From Anodontia alba (Eukaryota; Mollusca; Bivalvia; Lucinida; Lucinidae), in the NCBI GenBank assembly GCA_964016985.1, contig OZ024827.1:16249374-16313373 (forward strand): a DNA stretch of 64,000 bases, read 5' to 3'. Below are positions 42,693 through 52,499 of this stretch, one piece after another. The notes below the pieces were generated by a model that did no database searches, was not told the DNA's origin, and saw only the letters and a list, made by a program, of their open reading frames with translations. Made by a program: the position numbers and the translations under genes. The first letter of the stretch is position 1, and every line of letters starts with the position of its first letter.

Positions 42693-43040
42693 CAGACTAG
42701 GTGGATACGCAAGCTGGTCTTGACTTTCCAAGTTCACATATGGCATAGAGTCTATAAAATTTGCCCTTAGAAACACTAAACATATAAAAGAGCGAAATTT
42801 GTAGTTTCGGTTTTATTGAGACTCTTCATATTCAGCAGTGTAGTTTGCAAAACTGCATATGCCCATAAAGACTGTTTGCTGACATTGTGCTTTATGTTGT
42901 GGGCTCTCATTAGAATCGTATATACGTAAACATGTTGAGGGCGCTTGAATGGACGATACTTTCTAACAAGTGTGAACCCCCATGTTTCCATGAGAAATAA
43001 GAAAACTATGTATCTTGAGTGCTCCTCCTATCCAAGCACA
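42693..43040. other. Decayed palindromic fragment
   Basis: 42890-42995 has 'gttgtgggctctcattagaa' and 'ctttctaacaagtgtgaac' with 'catgagaaataag', the remains of a family B/C-like hairpin. No gene. Confidence 0.5.
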
Positions 43041-43411
43041 GGGGCGGATCCAGAATGATTTTTGAGGGGTTTCGATTTGATCAAATTACTGTACTTACTC
43101 CACGTATTAGGAAATACAGGGCTGAACAAACAGTGCAAACCCAGATCAGAATGCACCGTCTGATCAGGGTCTGCAATGTTGGCCATTCATTCAGCAATTT
43201 TTACACACATTAATAAGTAGTAAAATGGACTTGTTGGAGACAAGTTTAAGGTAAATAGTAGTGAGTACGAACATTTAAGATAAATACAATATCCCAAATT
43301 TATCAGGTTTATCAAAAAGTTCTCATGAAAATGAAATTTTAAGTCAAAATGAGGTTCAGTCGAACCTCCGAACCCATCCACCCCCTCCCCCTCTGAATAC
43401 GCCTCTGAAGC
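43041..43411. mobile_element. Inverted-repeat element with CAGGGGCGGATCCAGA ends
   Basis: The left CAGGGGCGGATCCAGA and right end complement CAGAGGCGTATTCAGA fit a hAT-like MITE. No clear 8-bp duplication. Inside (43125-43190) lies a CAAACAGTGCAAACCCAGAT palindrome of the kind seen in TTAA elements. Confidence 0.65.
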
Positions 43412-43507
43412 TATGAAAATCTGTAAACTTACAGGTGGAGAAACTCACATGTGATGTAAGTATAACATTAGTACCACAGGTTGATGTTACGGTTTCAGAG
43501 CTCCAAC

Positions 43508-43856
43508 TACAGTGAACCCTCGTTACAACGACAGCATTTGTTCCAAAAGATATTACCATTATAATGAATTTGCTGTTGTAAAGAATATATGAGCAGAATG
43601 CTATGCAACAAATGCCATGTTTTATTCTTAGATCTTCATAGACCTTTTGTTTTGGGTATTTGTTAGAATCGCCTCGGTGAGGCGTTTCTAACAAATATCC
43701 AAAACATATGTTTCTTGAAGTATTGAACAACAAATGTTCCTGCATAATTTCTAATTAACTGTCACCTCTTGAGAAAGGGTTTCCGTGCTAGTCAAATTGT
43801 CAGTATGACGAATTTTGTCGTTGTATCGAGTGTCGGTATATTGAGGGTTGACTGTA
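43508..43856 (+). mobile_element. Family K: TA-bounded, pogo/Tc1-like MITE
   Basis: TACAGTGAACCCTCGTTACA at the left; TTGAGGGTTGACTGTA at the right, with a second inverted pair 'caacgacagcattt' and 'aattttgtcgttgta'. The centre (43620-43735) is a family C palindrome: 'tatttgttagaatcgcctcg' against 'gaggcgtttctaacaaatat'. Confidence 0.82.
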
Positions 43857-43942
43857 ATAACAGGGTATTCAGATGCTTATTTTTCGGATTTCTCCATGAA
43901 GGCATATGATGCACAAAATGGGAAAAGGGCTCTTATGCCATA

Positions 43943-44220
43943 CATTACGAACACACGCTTATTCAAATATATTGAAAATTTTACAACCAAAACTGGAAAA
44001 TTTTCAGATAAAAAAACTCTGATATTTTCATATTTTTGCTCAAAACATAGATTGTAGGTACTCGTTAGAACCGCCTTAGCGAGGCGGTTCTAACGAGTAC
44101 CCACAATCTATGATTTTAGCAAAATAAGAAAAAATAATGTATACCCCTGTAAACCCCAGTTTTAGTATATAAAAGTTGGGTTTAAGGGGGTCAAAATTAT
44201 ATAGGCATGTTTTCGTGATG
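43943..44220. mobile_element. Family A foldback, copy 8
   Basis: CATTACGAACACACGCTTAT to CATGTTTTCGTGATG. Core around CCTTAGCGAGG: a mismatch on one arm only. Confidence 0.92.
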
Positions 44221-44756
44221 ATCCATTGATTCTGTAAGCGGAACGATCGCCTTGATCTGGGCCTACGTTTTCCGCAAATTGCAGAAGACCCTTTGTGTGT
44301 TGAACATCCCTTGTCTATACAGGTATTCAATAGAAAGCGGCGTCAAAACATATCTTTTCATGGAGAAATAAGAAAAACATCAATACCGTTTGGTTGACAA
44401 AAAGCGCCTACATGGAATTAATAATATGTATACAACCTGGAACTGAGAATATAGTTAGATGTAATATTTTACGGAGATCTTAGTTATTTATTGCGTCCGG
44501 TATGACATTCTTTTTTAAATATGTTTATTTATACAGTAATATAATTGCAACAACACAATTTAGGGAACTTTTGTTCTCACTGGTATTTATAAACCTGTGT
44601 TCTCAAATTGCATACGTTCTTGATAAAATGCTCAATATTGGAGAGATTTAATAAATTTGGAAATATAGTCTTGATGGTGTTTTATTGAGGCAGATGGCAA
44701 GCGGTTGTGTGGATGACTGCATATCCTGTATATTATGCAAGCATTCTATGGCCAAA
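44221..44756. other. No gene seen; repeat fragments
   Basis: 44225-44290 keeps a family N piece; 44330-44400 keeps the right outer arm of a family B element ('tttcatggagaaataagaaa'). Remainder unassigned. Confidence 0.45.

Positions 44757-44793
<37 letters not shown>
44757..44793. repeat. A run, about 37 bp
   Basis: Uninterrupted except at its edges; just upstream of a SINE head. Confidence 0.95.
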
Positions 44794-44795
<2 letters not shown>

Positions 44796-44808
44796 AAGAA
44801 AGCCTCCA

Positions 44809-45045
44809 GGTGGCCGAGCGGTTAACGCTTCTGACATCGGATCACAAGGACTCGTACAGGACTCAAATCGCGCTAGAGTCGGATATCAACTCATGACTGT
44901 ACGGTGCTCCATTGCACAGAGCACATCATTATCACCTTTTCATCGTCTCGATATGAGTTAAATAATGTTGAAAAGGATGTAAAATACCAAACGTTTATAG
45001 TAAAAAAACGTTGGGTAAAAGCAGAGATCACAAAAATATACGAAA
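44809..45045 (+). mobile_element. Third-type tRNA-derived SINE, plus-strand copy
   Basis: Head 'ccaggtggccgagcggttaa' (A box), 'tcggatcacaaggactcg', a body with 'atgactgtacggtgctccat' and 'taaataatgttgaaaaggat', as on the minus strand at 41270-41570. Confidence 0.85.
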
Positions 45046-45048
45046 GTA

Positions 45049-45268
45049 TTAACCCTTGTCCTGCTCTCGGACCCATCAATACCGGTATTGATGGGTCCGA
45101 GTCCTGCTGAATAAATTAAGGTACCACGCCCACTTCTAATTTTCAGCCAATCAGATTACTGGATCCGAATTTTTGCTTCAAATTCACATACTGAATGACA
45201 AACAGTGCAGATCCAGATCAGTTGGCTTCTGAAGAAGCCAACTGATCTGGATCTACGCTGTTTGCAAT
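45049..45268. mobile_element. TTAA-type MITE interrupted by a 37-bp palindrome
   Basis: TTAACCCTTGTCCTGCT is followed by a perfect hairpin 'tcggacccatcaataccggt..' (45065-45101), then 'cctgctgaataaattaagg' repeats the interrupted end and the MITE goes on to its core (45200-45265, 'gttggcttctgaagaagcc'). The far end is lost. Confidence 0.75.
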
Positions 45269-45429
45269 GCAGGTCATATAGATGCGTGACAAAAGATAAG
45301 GAACGTATGTTTACTTGATACTATTTTCAGAATTACAGCTAAATATTATAAATAAACAGACAAAATTTTAGGTGATGCAGTACGGTACCAACTAGGCAGG
45401 GATGTTTGCGCGCATACATGTATATTGTT

Positions 45430-45720
45430 AACCATAGCTCATGGGATCTGGTTAGCGCAAAGCTATGTATGTCGCTTGTCATCGCTACGGCTGGGTCCGA
45501 TTCCCGGCGCTGACCTGTTGCAAGGCAGTGGTCTCCTGTTCAAGGTCGATGGTTTTCTCTGAGTACTTTGGTTTCCTCCACCACGCATAACCACCAATAG
45601 CTTACATCCGCGCCTTCATGAACGTGGTTTTCTCCGAGTACTTTGGGCTTCCTCCACCACGCATAACCACCAATAGCTTACATCCGCGCCTTCATGACCG
45701 TGTTTATAAGTTCACTGAGT
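45430..45720 (+). mobile_element. tRNA-headed SINE with a tandemly duplicated central domain
   Basis: 'ggatctggttagcgcaaagc' and 'ctgggtccgattcccggcg' suggest A and B boxes. A 73-bp unit 'ggttttctctgagtactttg...ccttcatgaacgt' follows and is repeated (about 45550-45622 and 45623-45697). The GGTTTTCTCCGAGTACTTTG-like block resembles the conserved centre of some animal SINE superfamilies; exact assignment is uncertain. Confidence 0.7.
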
Positions 45721-45769
45721 TGTCCATGTAATCGAAGTAAACTACGTTTAGTTGAACCATAGATAAGAG

Positions 45770-45910
45770 AGGGTATCAGCTAAATACTTTCTTATTTCTC
45801 CATTAAAACATATGTTGAAGGTACTCATTAGAAGCGCCTCGGCGAGGCGCTTCTAATGAGTACCCACAACATGTTTTAATGGAAAAGTACATGAAGTATT
45901 AATACCTTTA
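45770..45910. mobile_element. Family B palindrome, best copy
   Basis: Core 'actcattagaagcgcctcgg' against 'cgaggcgcttctaatgagta', outer arms 'ttatttctccattaaaaca' and 'catgttttaatgga'. Confidence 0.9.
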
Positions 45911-45973
45911 GCTGAAAAGTGCCTTATCAGATAACTTCCACTTCTGATCACTTTTCTTCACTTTTGATCAGTC

Positions 45974-46170
45974 CTTAACTCTATCATCCCTGAGTTTCTG
46001 AAATGGTCTCTTCCATCCCTAACTTTGGACAAGCTCATTAATAGGAGTTTAGTCTAAGGTCAAAACGGAATAGCAAACTGTGTGGATCATAATGAGATGG
46101 CTCGTGCCGTCTCATCTTGATATACTCTGCACAAGTGTCTGTATTAGTCTGCAGGGCTGGAATTGCTAAA
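45974..46170. mobile_element. TTAA-type MITE, GATGAGACGG type, decayed
   Basis: TTAACTCTATCATCCCTGAG at the left; 'gtctgcagggctggaattgc' at the right. The core 'aatgagatggctcgtgccgt' is partly paired. Confidence 0.65.
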
Positions 46171-46216
46171 CCTTGTTGGTCGTTGGGGCACTACTGATAA
46201 CGGGATTGTTGGTCTC

Positions 46217-46497
46217 CATTACGAAAACATGCCTATTCAAATATATAGAAATTTTCACCTCCAAAAACTGAAAATTTTCAGATAAAAACGCTGATATTTG
46301 ACATATATCTGCTCAAAACATAGATTGTGGGTACTCGTTAGAACCGCCTCGGCGACGAGGCGGTTCTAACGAGTACCCACAATCTATGTTTTTGAGCAGA
46401 AATAAGAAAAATAATGTATACCCCTGTAAACCCCAGTTTTACTATATAAAAGTGGGGTTTAAGGGGGTCAAAATTATATGGGCGTGTTTTCGTGATG
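46217..46497. mobile_element. Family A foldback, copy 9
   Basis: CATTACGAAAACATGCC to GTGTTTTCGTGATG. The core is perfect, with tip CCTCGGCGACGAGG. Confidence 0.93.
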
Positions 46498-47411
46498 CCT
46501 TTTTGACCTGTTTTCAACTGCATTTTGGCGGAGTGATCCAGTCTGTGATTGCGTCTTTCCGTCTTCTGCCTGCACTTTCCTCTCGTCCATTCGTCTGTTC
46601 CTTGTAGAACTGTCTTTTCCTAACTAGAGGAGGCTCTGTATCCCCTGTTAAAAACCCCGTGATTGAAAATTTGGTGAATGTAGAATGTTCGGCGCATTGA
46701 CACTAAATGCGCTAAGTACAACTATGACAGACGGCATTCTGTGTGTTATGGTTTCATTTGTCATCATTATTATTATTCAAACAAATTTAAGACGATATTT
46801 AATTGATGTGAATCACAGACGATTCTCATGAAATGCAAACCTTTTTTTCTCTGAAAATACGAACTCTATCAAAATTTCTTTTATCCTCTTCTGAATAGGG
46901 ATCTATTCTAATTGGATACTTTTCAGAAGTGGACCACTGTGTAGGAAAGCAAATGGTAAGTCACAAAAGTTGTCTTCCTTGCACAAAAAGCGTCTGAATC
47001 TTCAGGAGTATCCATTCACCTTAAGACTAATAACTGCATAATTGTAATCGCATAAAATTGTTTAGGATCAGCGTTGCCTGTTTTAAAGGAGCATGTCCGG
47101 AAAGGGAAGGCAAGGAGCAGTCAGTCCGCTTACAAGGTGTTTGCATAGTGTAAAATCTATCAATGGACAACAAAAGCACTGATGAATGCGTGGACCCTGA
47201 TCTGAGACACTGTCCCAAGTTGCCAACACAACAGAAACGTACATCACCTACCTTACCCATGCTTATCAGTTTGACCTCCGGTGACATTTTCATACATAGA
47301 AAAAAAAAATAAGTGGACTGTGTACGTGAGGTGGATTTTCCGCCAAGGGAAACAACTTTCGTGACTTTCTGTTTGCGTTCCTGCACACCTAAGCCCTTTT
47401 GAAAGGGGGGT
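46498..47411. other. No gene seen
   Basis: About 0.9 kb without support for a gene. A P-like fragment ('cagacgattctcatgaaatg') lies near 46817, and a family H flank ('ggatactttt cagaagtgg') near 46915. Confidence 0.45.
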
Positions 47412-47470
47412 CTACTCTAAAAGGAAAGAATTTGCTCCCAGCGGGAGCAAATTCTTTCCTTTTAGAGTAG
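47412..47470. mobile_element. Family H palindrome
   Basis: 'ctactctaaaaggaaagaat' plus 'ttgctcccagcgggagcaa' forms a perfect 59-bp hairpin. Further copies at 52132-52190, 52250-52310 and 58753-58816. Confidence 0.92.
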
Positions 47471-47857
47471 ATCCATTTTCTGAAGGAAGGCAAAAACAAT
47501 TTGACACTTGCCTCCCCTAAAAATTTATATTCCCCTTAAATTCTATATATTGAAATCGTATACTCTCAGAATTACGGCAGCCCTGACTCCGCTGCCCGGG
47601 CGCGGATGCACAGACAGATCTGGGCGGTTACTGGACATGCGTAATGTAAAATTTCCAGAGCCCGGATCAAGTATTGATATAAAAATTACTGGAGTATGAC
47701 TTACATCAAAATTATTTACGGTATTTACCCTAAATTTTCGGACAGACGGACCTGAGCAAACAGCGTAGACCAAGATCAGACGCCACAGAACGCGGCGTCT
47801 GATCAGAGTCTACATTGTTTGCCATTCATCGAGCAGTTTTCAGAAAAAATAACAGGT
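47471..47857. other. Unassigned, with one ATCAGACGC-type hairpin
   Basis: 47757-47822: 'gcaaacagcgtagaccaaga' to 'agtctacattgtttgc' with tip 'gccacagaacgcggc'. Outer TTAA ends not seen. Confidence 0.6.
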
Positions 47858-47865
47858 GGTGAAAT

Positions 47866-48348
47866 CTCCGGGGGGGAGGGGCGGGGGGTGGTAACTTCCT
47901 ATATATGGCATAGTACGGATGTGCGTGCCGAGTAGCCCCCCTTTTCAGCACTGCCAGGTATATGATTGGCCCCCTTTTTTCAACAAAAAGTATATGAATG
48001 GCCCACTTTTTCTGGATTCCTATGTGAAAGGCCCCATTTTTCTGACATCCTGGTATATGCACATATTTTTCGCTCAGATTTTTCGAGGCTACTTATCCTC
48101 TTGGTATTACATGAATTGACTGTGATATTTGTTTAACAACCAGCAAAAAATGGGTACAAAAAATCAAAGGGCAGTATATGAATAGGTCAACATTTTGGAT
48201 GATCAAGTATATGAATGGGTCCATTTTTTCAAAGGCCAGGTATATGAATGGGGTAGTTTTTGAAATACTGGCTCGCACACCCGTACCAAAATTACCCCTA
48301 AGTTACCGCACCCCCCCCCCCCCCCCCCACCCCCCCCCCCCCCCCGAG
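47866..48348 (-). mobile_element. Phrase-repeat hAT-like MITE, copy 3
   Basis: CTCCGGGGGGGAGGGG to a C tract ending CCCCCGAG, with exact 8-bp flanks GGTGAAAT (47858-47865 and 48349-48356). Internal phrases match copy 1 in the same orientation. Confidence 0.92.
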
Positions 48349-48429
48349 GGTGAAATGCACTTATTCAAGATTTATGACAAGATTTGTAAGGTGTTAAGAT
48401 GTCTGCATTCTTAGGATATATAAGGTAGG

Positions 48430-49020
48430 CATAAAATGGCTAAATACAGACGCCCTTTGAATGATTGTTATAAATTCCAACTTATTTATTATGATTTTGA
48501 TGTCAAAAATTTTCCACTGATCAAACATATATTGCGCAACGCAAGAAAATGGTCATTATTTCACGTGTGGACGAGAAGCTTATCTGCCTCTGCATTCGCA
48601 CAGTCTGATCCGGGTCTTCATTGCCCGCTTACTGTTGAAACCGTACACTATACCGGCGAGTAGGTAAGGACCTGATCAAACTGTACGAATGCACGACAGA
48701 CGAGCCGCAACGTCAGAAAACGTTTACCTTCGGACACGTGCGCCCAGCGAAGATTCAGATCAACCTGCACATTCGCACAGTCAGATCAGAGTCGTTACTG
48801 CGCGCATTTTGGATAACTCAGGATGCAATGTTTCGTCATGCGGACAATGAAGACTAATCAGACTGCAAATGCGCAGACTGATTTGAGTCGTTTGCGCATG
48901 TTAGAAGGTACGTTTTCTCACATTGCGGCTCATAAGGGTCCTTTTCTTATGTTACTCATTATATCAAATTGAAAGTATACGATAGATCTATTTCACCAGT
49001 GTATATAGGTCAAACATTCA
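48430..49020. repeat. Family N-like fragments in unassigned sequence
   Basis: 'gcacagtctgatccgggtct', 'gcacagtcagatcagagtcg' and 'atcagactgcaaatgcgcag' recur near 48597, 48775 and 48857. The array is loose and old. Confidence 0.5.
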
Positions 49021-49029
49021 CTGTTTGAA

Positions 49030-49290
49030 TGCGCGTCTGACATTCGATCAGGAGGTTGCGAGTTCGACCCCGCCGGGTCGGAAACATTCTTTCGTAGAGA
49101 TTGATCATGAAATATTTCTATGGCCATTCTCTCCCTTCCGCTGATTCAAGAAGGGCACTTGTCAGTTCCTGGTGAAAGAATGTGCACAATACTGGTTAAC
49201 CGCGTAACAGTAAAAGTGTGGTCAGGTAAACTGAACGCGCGCTCGACATGACCCAATTTGGTTGGCTGGGCCGTTAAACCTCAATACGAA
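49030..49290 (+). mobile_element. tRNA-derived SINE, 5'-truncated
   Basis: Begins inside the head ('gaggttgcgagttcgacccc', B box) and runs through 'gatcatgaaatatttctatg', 'ctggtgaaagaatgtgcac', 'actggttaaccgcgtaac' to 'gccgttaaacctcaatac' and a (caaa)n-type tail. Confidence 0.9.
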
Positions 49291-49360
49291 CAAACAAACG
49301 TTTATAATTATACCCATTATCACGAATAGTCGAACTAGCTGACGTACCTGTGCAATTATG

Positions 49361-49610
49361 TCGAGCTCCATAGAGCAGTTGGTAACGCGTCTGACTGCAG
49401 CTCAAGGGGTCGCAAGTTCGAATCCCAGCTTGGCCACATAATTTTCTTGGAGATTGATCGTGAAATCATTTCTTCAGCCATTCTCAGTTACTAGCAAAAG
49501 TGTGAACTCAAAGAGCCGGTTTAATATCAAGAGTTTGAGTAGGTTAACTGACCAGCTCGCCATGACCGTAACAGTGTTGACTGGGCAACTCCAAATAACA
49601 AGACTAAATT
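49361..49610 (+). mobile_element. Another tRNA-derived SINE subtype
   Basis: Head 'gctccatagagcagttggta' (A box), 'caagttcgaatcccagctt' (B box), then 'gattgatcgtgaaatcattt' and 'tgttgactgggcaactcc'. The body is related to, but distinct from, the common SINE. Confidence 0.8.
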
Positions 49611-50749
49611 AGAACTATTATGTATAGGTGCAACAGAAATCATCTTACCAGGCAGTCAGCAATGCTATATTGTCGTTTCAACGTTGATCCAACGTTGTGT
49701 GCTTCTTGGTTATATGTTTCCATGCCGCTGAATGTAGCCATATGGCACAAGAAGCAATCTTGGCTACTTTATACGCGACCCATGGCATGAATATACATGT
49801 ACAATGTAACAAGAATATGTTTTAGAAAACGAAACAACTGATGTCCCAACCCCTTGCTGACCTTGAAAATGAGGTGAATTTCGCCCAAACCTAATCAGGT
49901 GTTAGATCTTAATATTTCCTCGAAGGATTGATAAGAAACTTGCCAATGGTCTGAGAGATATTATTTAGACAGTAAAGCCAACACCGACTCATACGGAACC
50001 ACAACAAAACCAATGCATTCATTGTATGTTCCCCTCACTGCTGGTGGAGGGGCACAAAGTGTTCCCCTCACAGCTGGTGGAGGAACATAAAGCCAATTTG
50101 AAACCAATGTCTTTTTCGTGGATAATTGGACCGCAAATCTTATTTATGGGTCTTTGTGGGGAATAGATACACTTTCAAGAGGAGACAAATTGATCTTGCC
50201 CTCTTCTGAAAAGGGTTATACTCTTAAAAGGAAAGAATATGACCCGCTCTGTGCATATATGCCATCAGCTGTGGACTAAAATCTTTAAGGGAGATTTGAC
50301 AAAATTCTGTTAGATTTTCTTAAACATCACTTTGGAGCTCCCCCAATATAGTCTAGATTTTTTTTTCTCATTGTGTGATTTATGTTTATTTCTTCATAAA
50401 ATCTGTTGTAAAATGGTCTGAAAATTCTGTGAGATTTGAATTTTTTATGGGCATTGCCTTCCAGATGGGCCAAATTCTGTGAGATTTTATCTCACAGTGT
50501 GAGATATGGGATGTATGCCTGTGGCAAATTAGTGCCCTCTACAATACATGTATATACTCTTCTGAGGGGGCTTATTGTGCAGGAAAGCAAACAGGAAGTC
50601 ATAAAGAATATTACCCACATGGACATGTACAATGGTGGCAAATCTACCAAGTATATCCAATCCTCTTGGGGCGTCTATATGCCACAAAAGCAGCAAATAT
50701 TATGGATAAGGGAAACTCAGTGCTCTTTTTGTAGTATTTTTCACTGAAA
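49611..50749. other. No gene seen
   Basis: Contains a family L fragment (49680-49715), a 30-bp tandem phrase 'gttcccctcactgctggtgg' (50030 and 50059), and 'attctgtgagatt' phrases at 50425-50500. Nothing coding is supported. Confidence 0.45.
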
Positions 50750-51081
50750 TACAGTCGACTCTCTTTATCTCGAATTCCAAGACACACTCTGAAATACTTC
50801 GAGATATCCGTACCTCGACATATCAGATTTGCAGAATTGAGGAAAAAGTAATTCAAACAACCACATTTAACAAATATATATGTAATTGGACTCTTGAAGT
50901 TAGAGATATTTTGAAAATATTGTGGAAAAAGAGGAGAAATTGCTCCTTAGGAGCAATTTCTTTTCCACAATATTTTTTTACCTGTTGTTAGATTTTCATG
51001 TTTATGCAGGGACCAGATTTCCACTTCGAGATAAACAGTTATTCGAGATAAGCGAGGTCGAGATAACGAGAGTCAGCTGTA
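50750..51081. mobile_element. Family I: TA-bounded, pogo/Tc1-like MITE, copy 1
   Basis: TACAGTCGACTCTCTTTATC and GATAACGAGAGTCAGCTGTA ends. The 'tcgagata' words recur subterminally. The centre (50913-50975) is a hairpin 'gaggagaaattgctccttag' / 'aggagcaatttcttttcc'. Confidence 0.88.
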
Positions 51082-51486
51082 TCACGTCCTGGACACTAGC
51101 TCCGATTTACACCTAGACATATGATACTTCCACCAGGTCGACCAGCTCATATTCCTAACTCTACTTTCGTAATGATGAGTGTCTTACGAAAACGCAGCTA
51201 ATACATTTTATAGTGCTCTGTATGATTCGGCTGGGAATCGAACCCTCCTGAATGCAAATCGACTTTGAGAGTCCAGTATATATAGTATGTACTACCAAAA
51301 TGAACTACCATACAACTTTCTATTTCATGAGATATGAAATGAGGTCACTTGTCCTTGTATAGTCCATTTATTAAGTTTTTGCAATCAGGAAGACTGGAGA
51401 TAGCGAAAACCATGCAGTCCTCAACAGTTATCAATTCAGGTATACCTGTCTTTTCTCCTGTTCTTACACATTAATTATTTTTGACC

Positions 51487-51525
<39 letters not shown>

Positions 51526-51555
51526 GAACAGAGAAACTTGACTGCAACTTAGTGA
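51082..51555. other. No gene seen; A run
   Basis: 51489-51524 is a long A run; 51225-51255 has 'gctgggaatcgaaccctcct', an isolated B-box-like word on the minus strand. Confidence 0.5.
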
Positions 51556-51889
51556 TATAGACAACCCTTTTTATACCGACACTCGATACCACGACAAAAT
51601 TCGTCATAATGACAATTTGACTGTTTAAGAGGTGACAATTAGTCACAAATTATGCAAGAATATTGAATTTAATACTTTAAAGAAACATGTTTTGAATATT
51701 TGTTAGAATCGCCTCAAAGAGGCGATTCTAACAAATATTCAAAACATATGTACTATCAGGAAATAAGAACAAAACAAGACATTTCTTACATATCAATCTG
51801 CTCATTAAGTATTCTGTACAACAGCAATTTCATTTTAATGGCAACGCCTGTTGGAACAAATGCTGTCGTTGTAATGAGGGTTCACTGTA
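51556..51889 (-). mobile_element. Family K MITE, copy 2
   Basis: Inverted relative to 43508: left 'ccgacactcgataccacg', right 'gtcgttgtaatgagggttca' plus 'ctgta'. Core 51695-51752: 'atatttgttagaatcgcctc' / 'gaggcgattctaacaaatat', a perfect family C palindrome. Confidence 0.85.
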
Positions 51890-52109
51890 TCGCTATTTGT
51901 ATTCAGTAACCATGTAGTTCTTTTATTTATTTATTTATTTATTTATTTTAATAATTTTTTTTCATCTGAGCACTTTGACTCTTGATAATGGTCCAAGAAG
52001 CACATGCCTCTTTCATCCATTATTTAAGTGGAATAGATATACGTGGTAGTTTTCCACCATTTTCACGTGGAAGGGAACATTTGTCACTTCTTGTTTGCTT
52101 TACTGTACA
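51890..52109. repeat. (TTTA)n tract and unassigned sequence
   Basis: Seven TTTA units at 51921-51950. No gene. Confidence 0.7.
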
Positions 52110-52345
52110 TCAGATCCTTCTTAAAATGGGTCATTTCTAAAAGGAAAGAATTTGCTCCCCATGGGGGAGCAAATTCTTTCCATTTAGATTTGACCCTTTT
52201 TAAACGGGAACAAAGACGATTTTAACAGAGGTCCTTCTTAAAAGGGGTCTTCTCTAAAAGGGAAGAATTTGCTCCCAAAGGGGAGCAAATTCTTTCCATT
52301 TAGATTTGACCCTTTTCAAACGGGAACAAAGACGATTTTAACAGA
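52110..52345. repeat. Two family H elements in tandem
   Basis: Two units of about 118 bp. Each has 'gtccttcttaaaa', a hairpin 'aggaaagaatttgctccc' / 'gggagcaaattctttcc', and 'gggaacaaagacgatttta' then 'acagag'. The hairpin tips differ (CCATGG versus CAAAG). Confidence 0.9.
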
Positions 52346-52499
52346 GAGTCTCCCTTCAAAGTTTATCAACCCCTTAATATACAAATGATTTACCTAGTAT
52401 TTTTTCTTATTAGATCATCGAAACTCATAGTATGACCAACTGTTACAAAGCACACACATTATGTGTAAATAAATAAATAAATAAATAAGCGGCATAAAA
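52346..52499. other. No gene; (AAAT)n tract
   Basis: AAAT repeated at 52468-52488. Confidence 0.6.

Noticed and set aside
47027..47386. 119-codon minus-strand frame
   Set aside because: Ordinary composition but no recognisable domain, and no splice or promoter signals that could support it.
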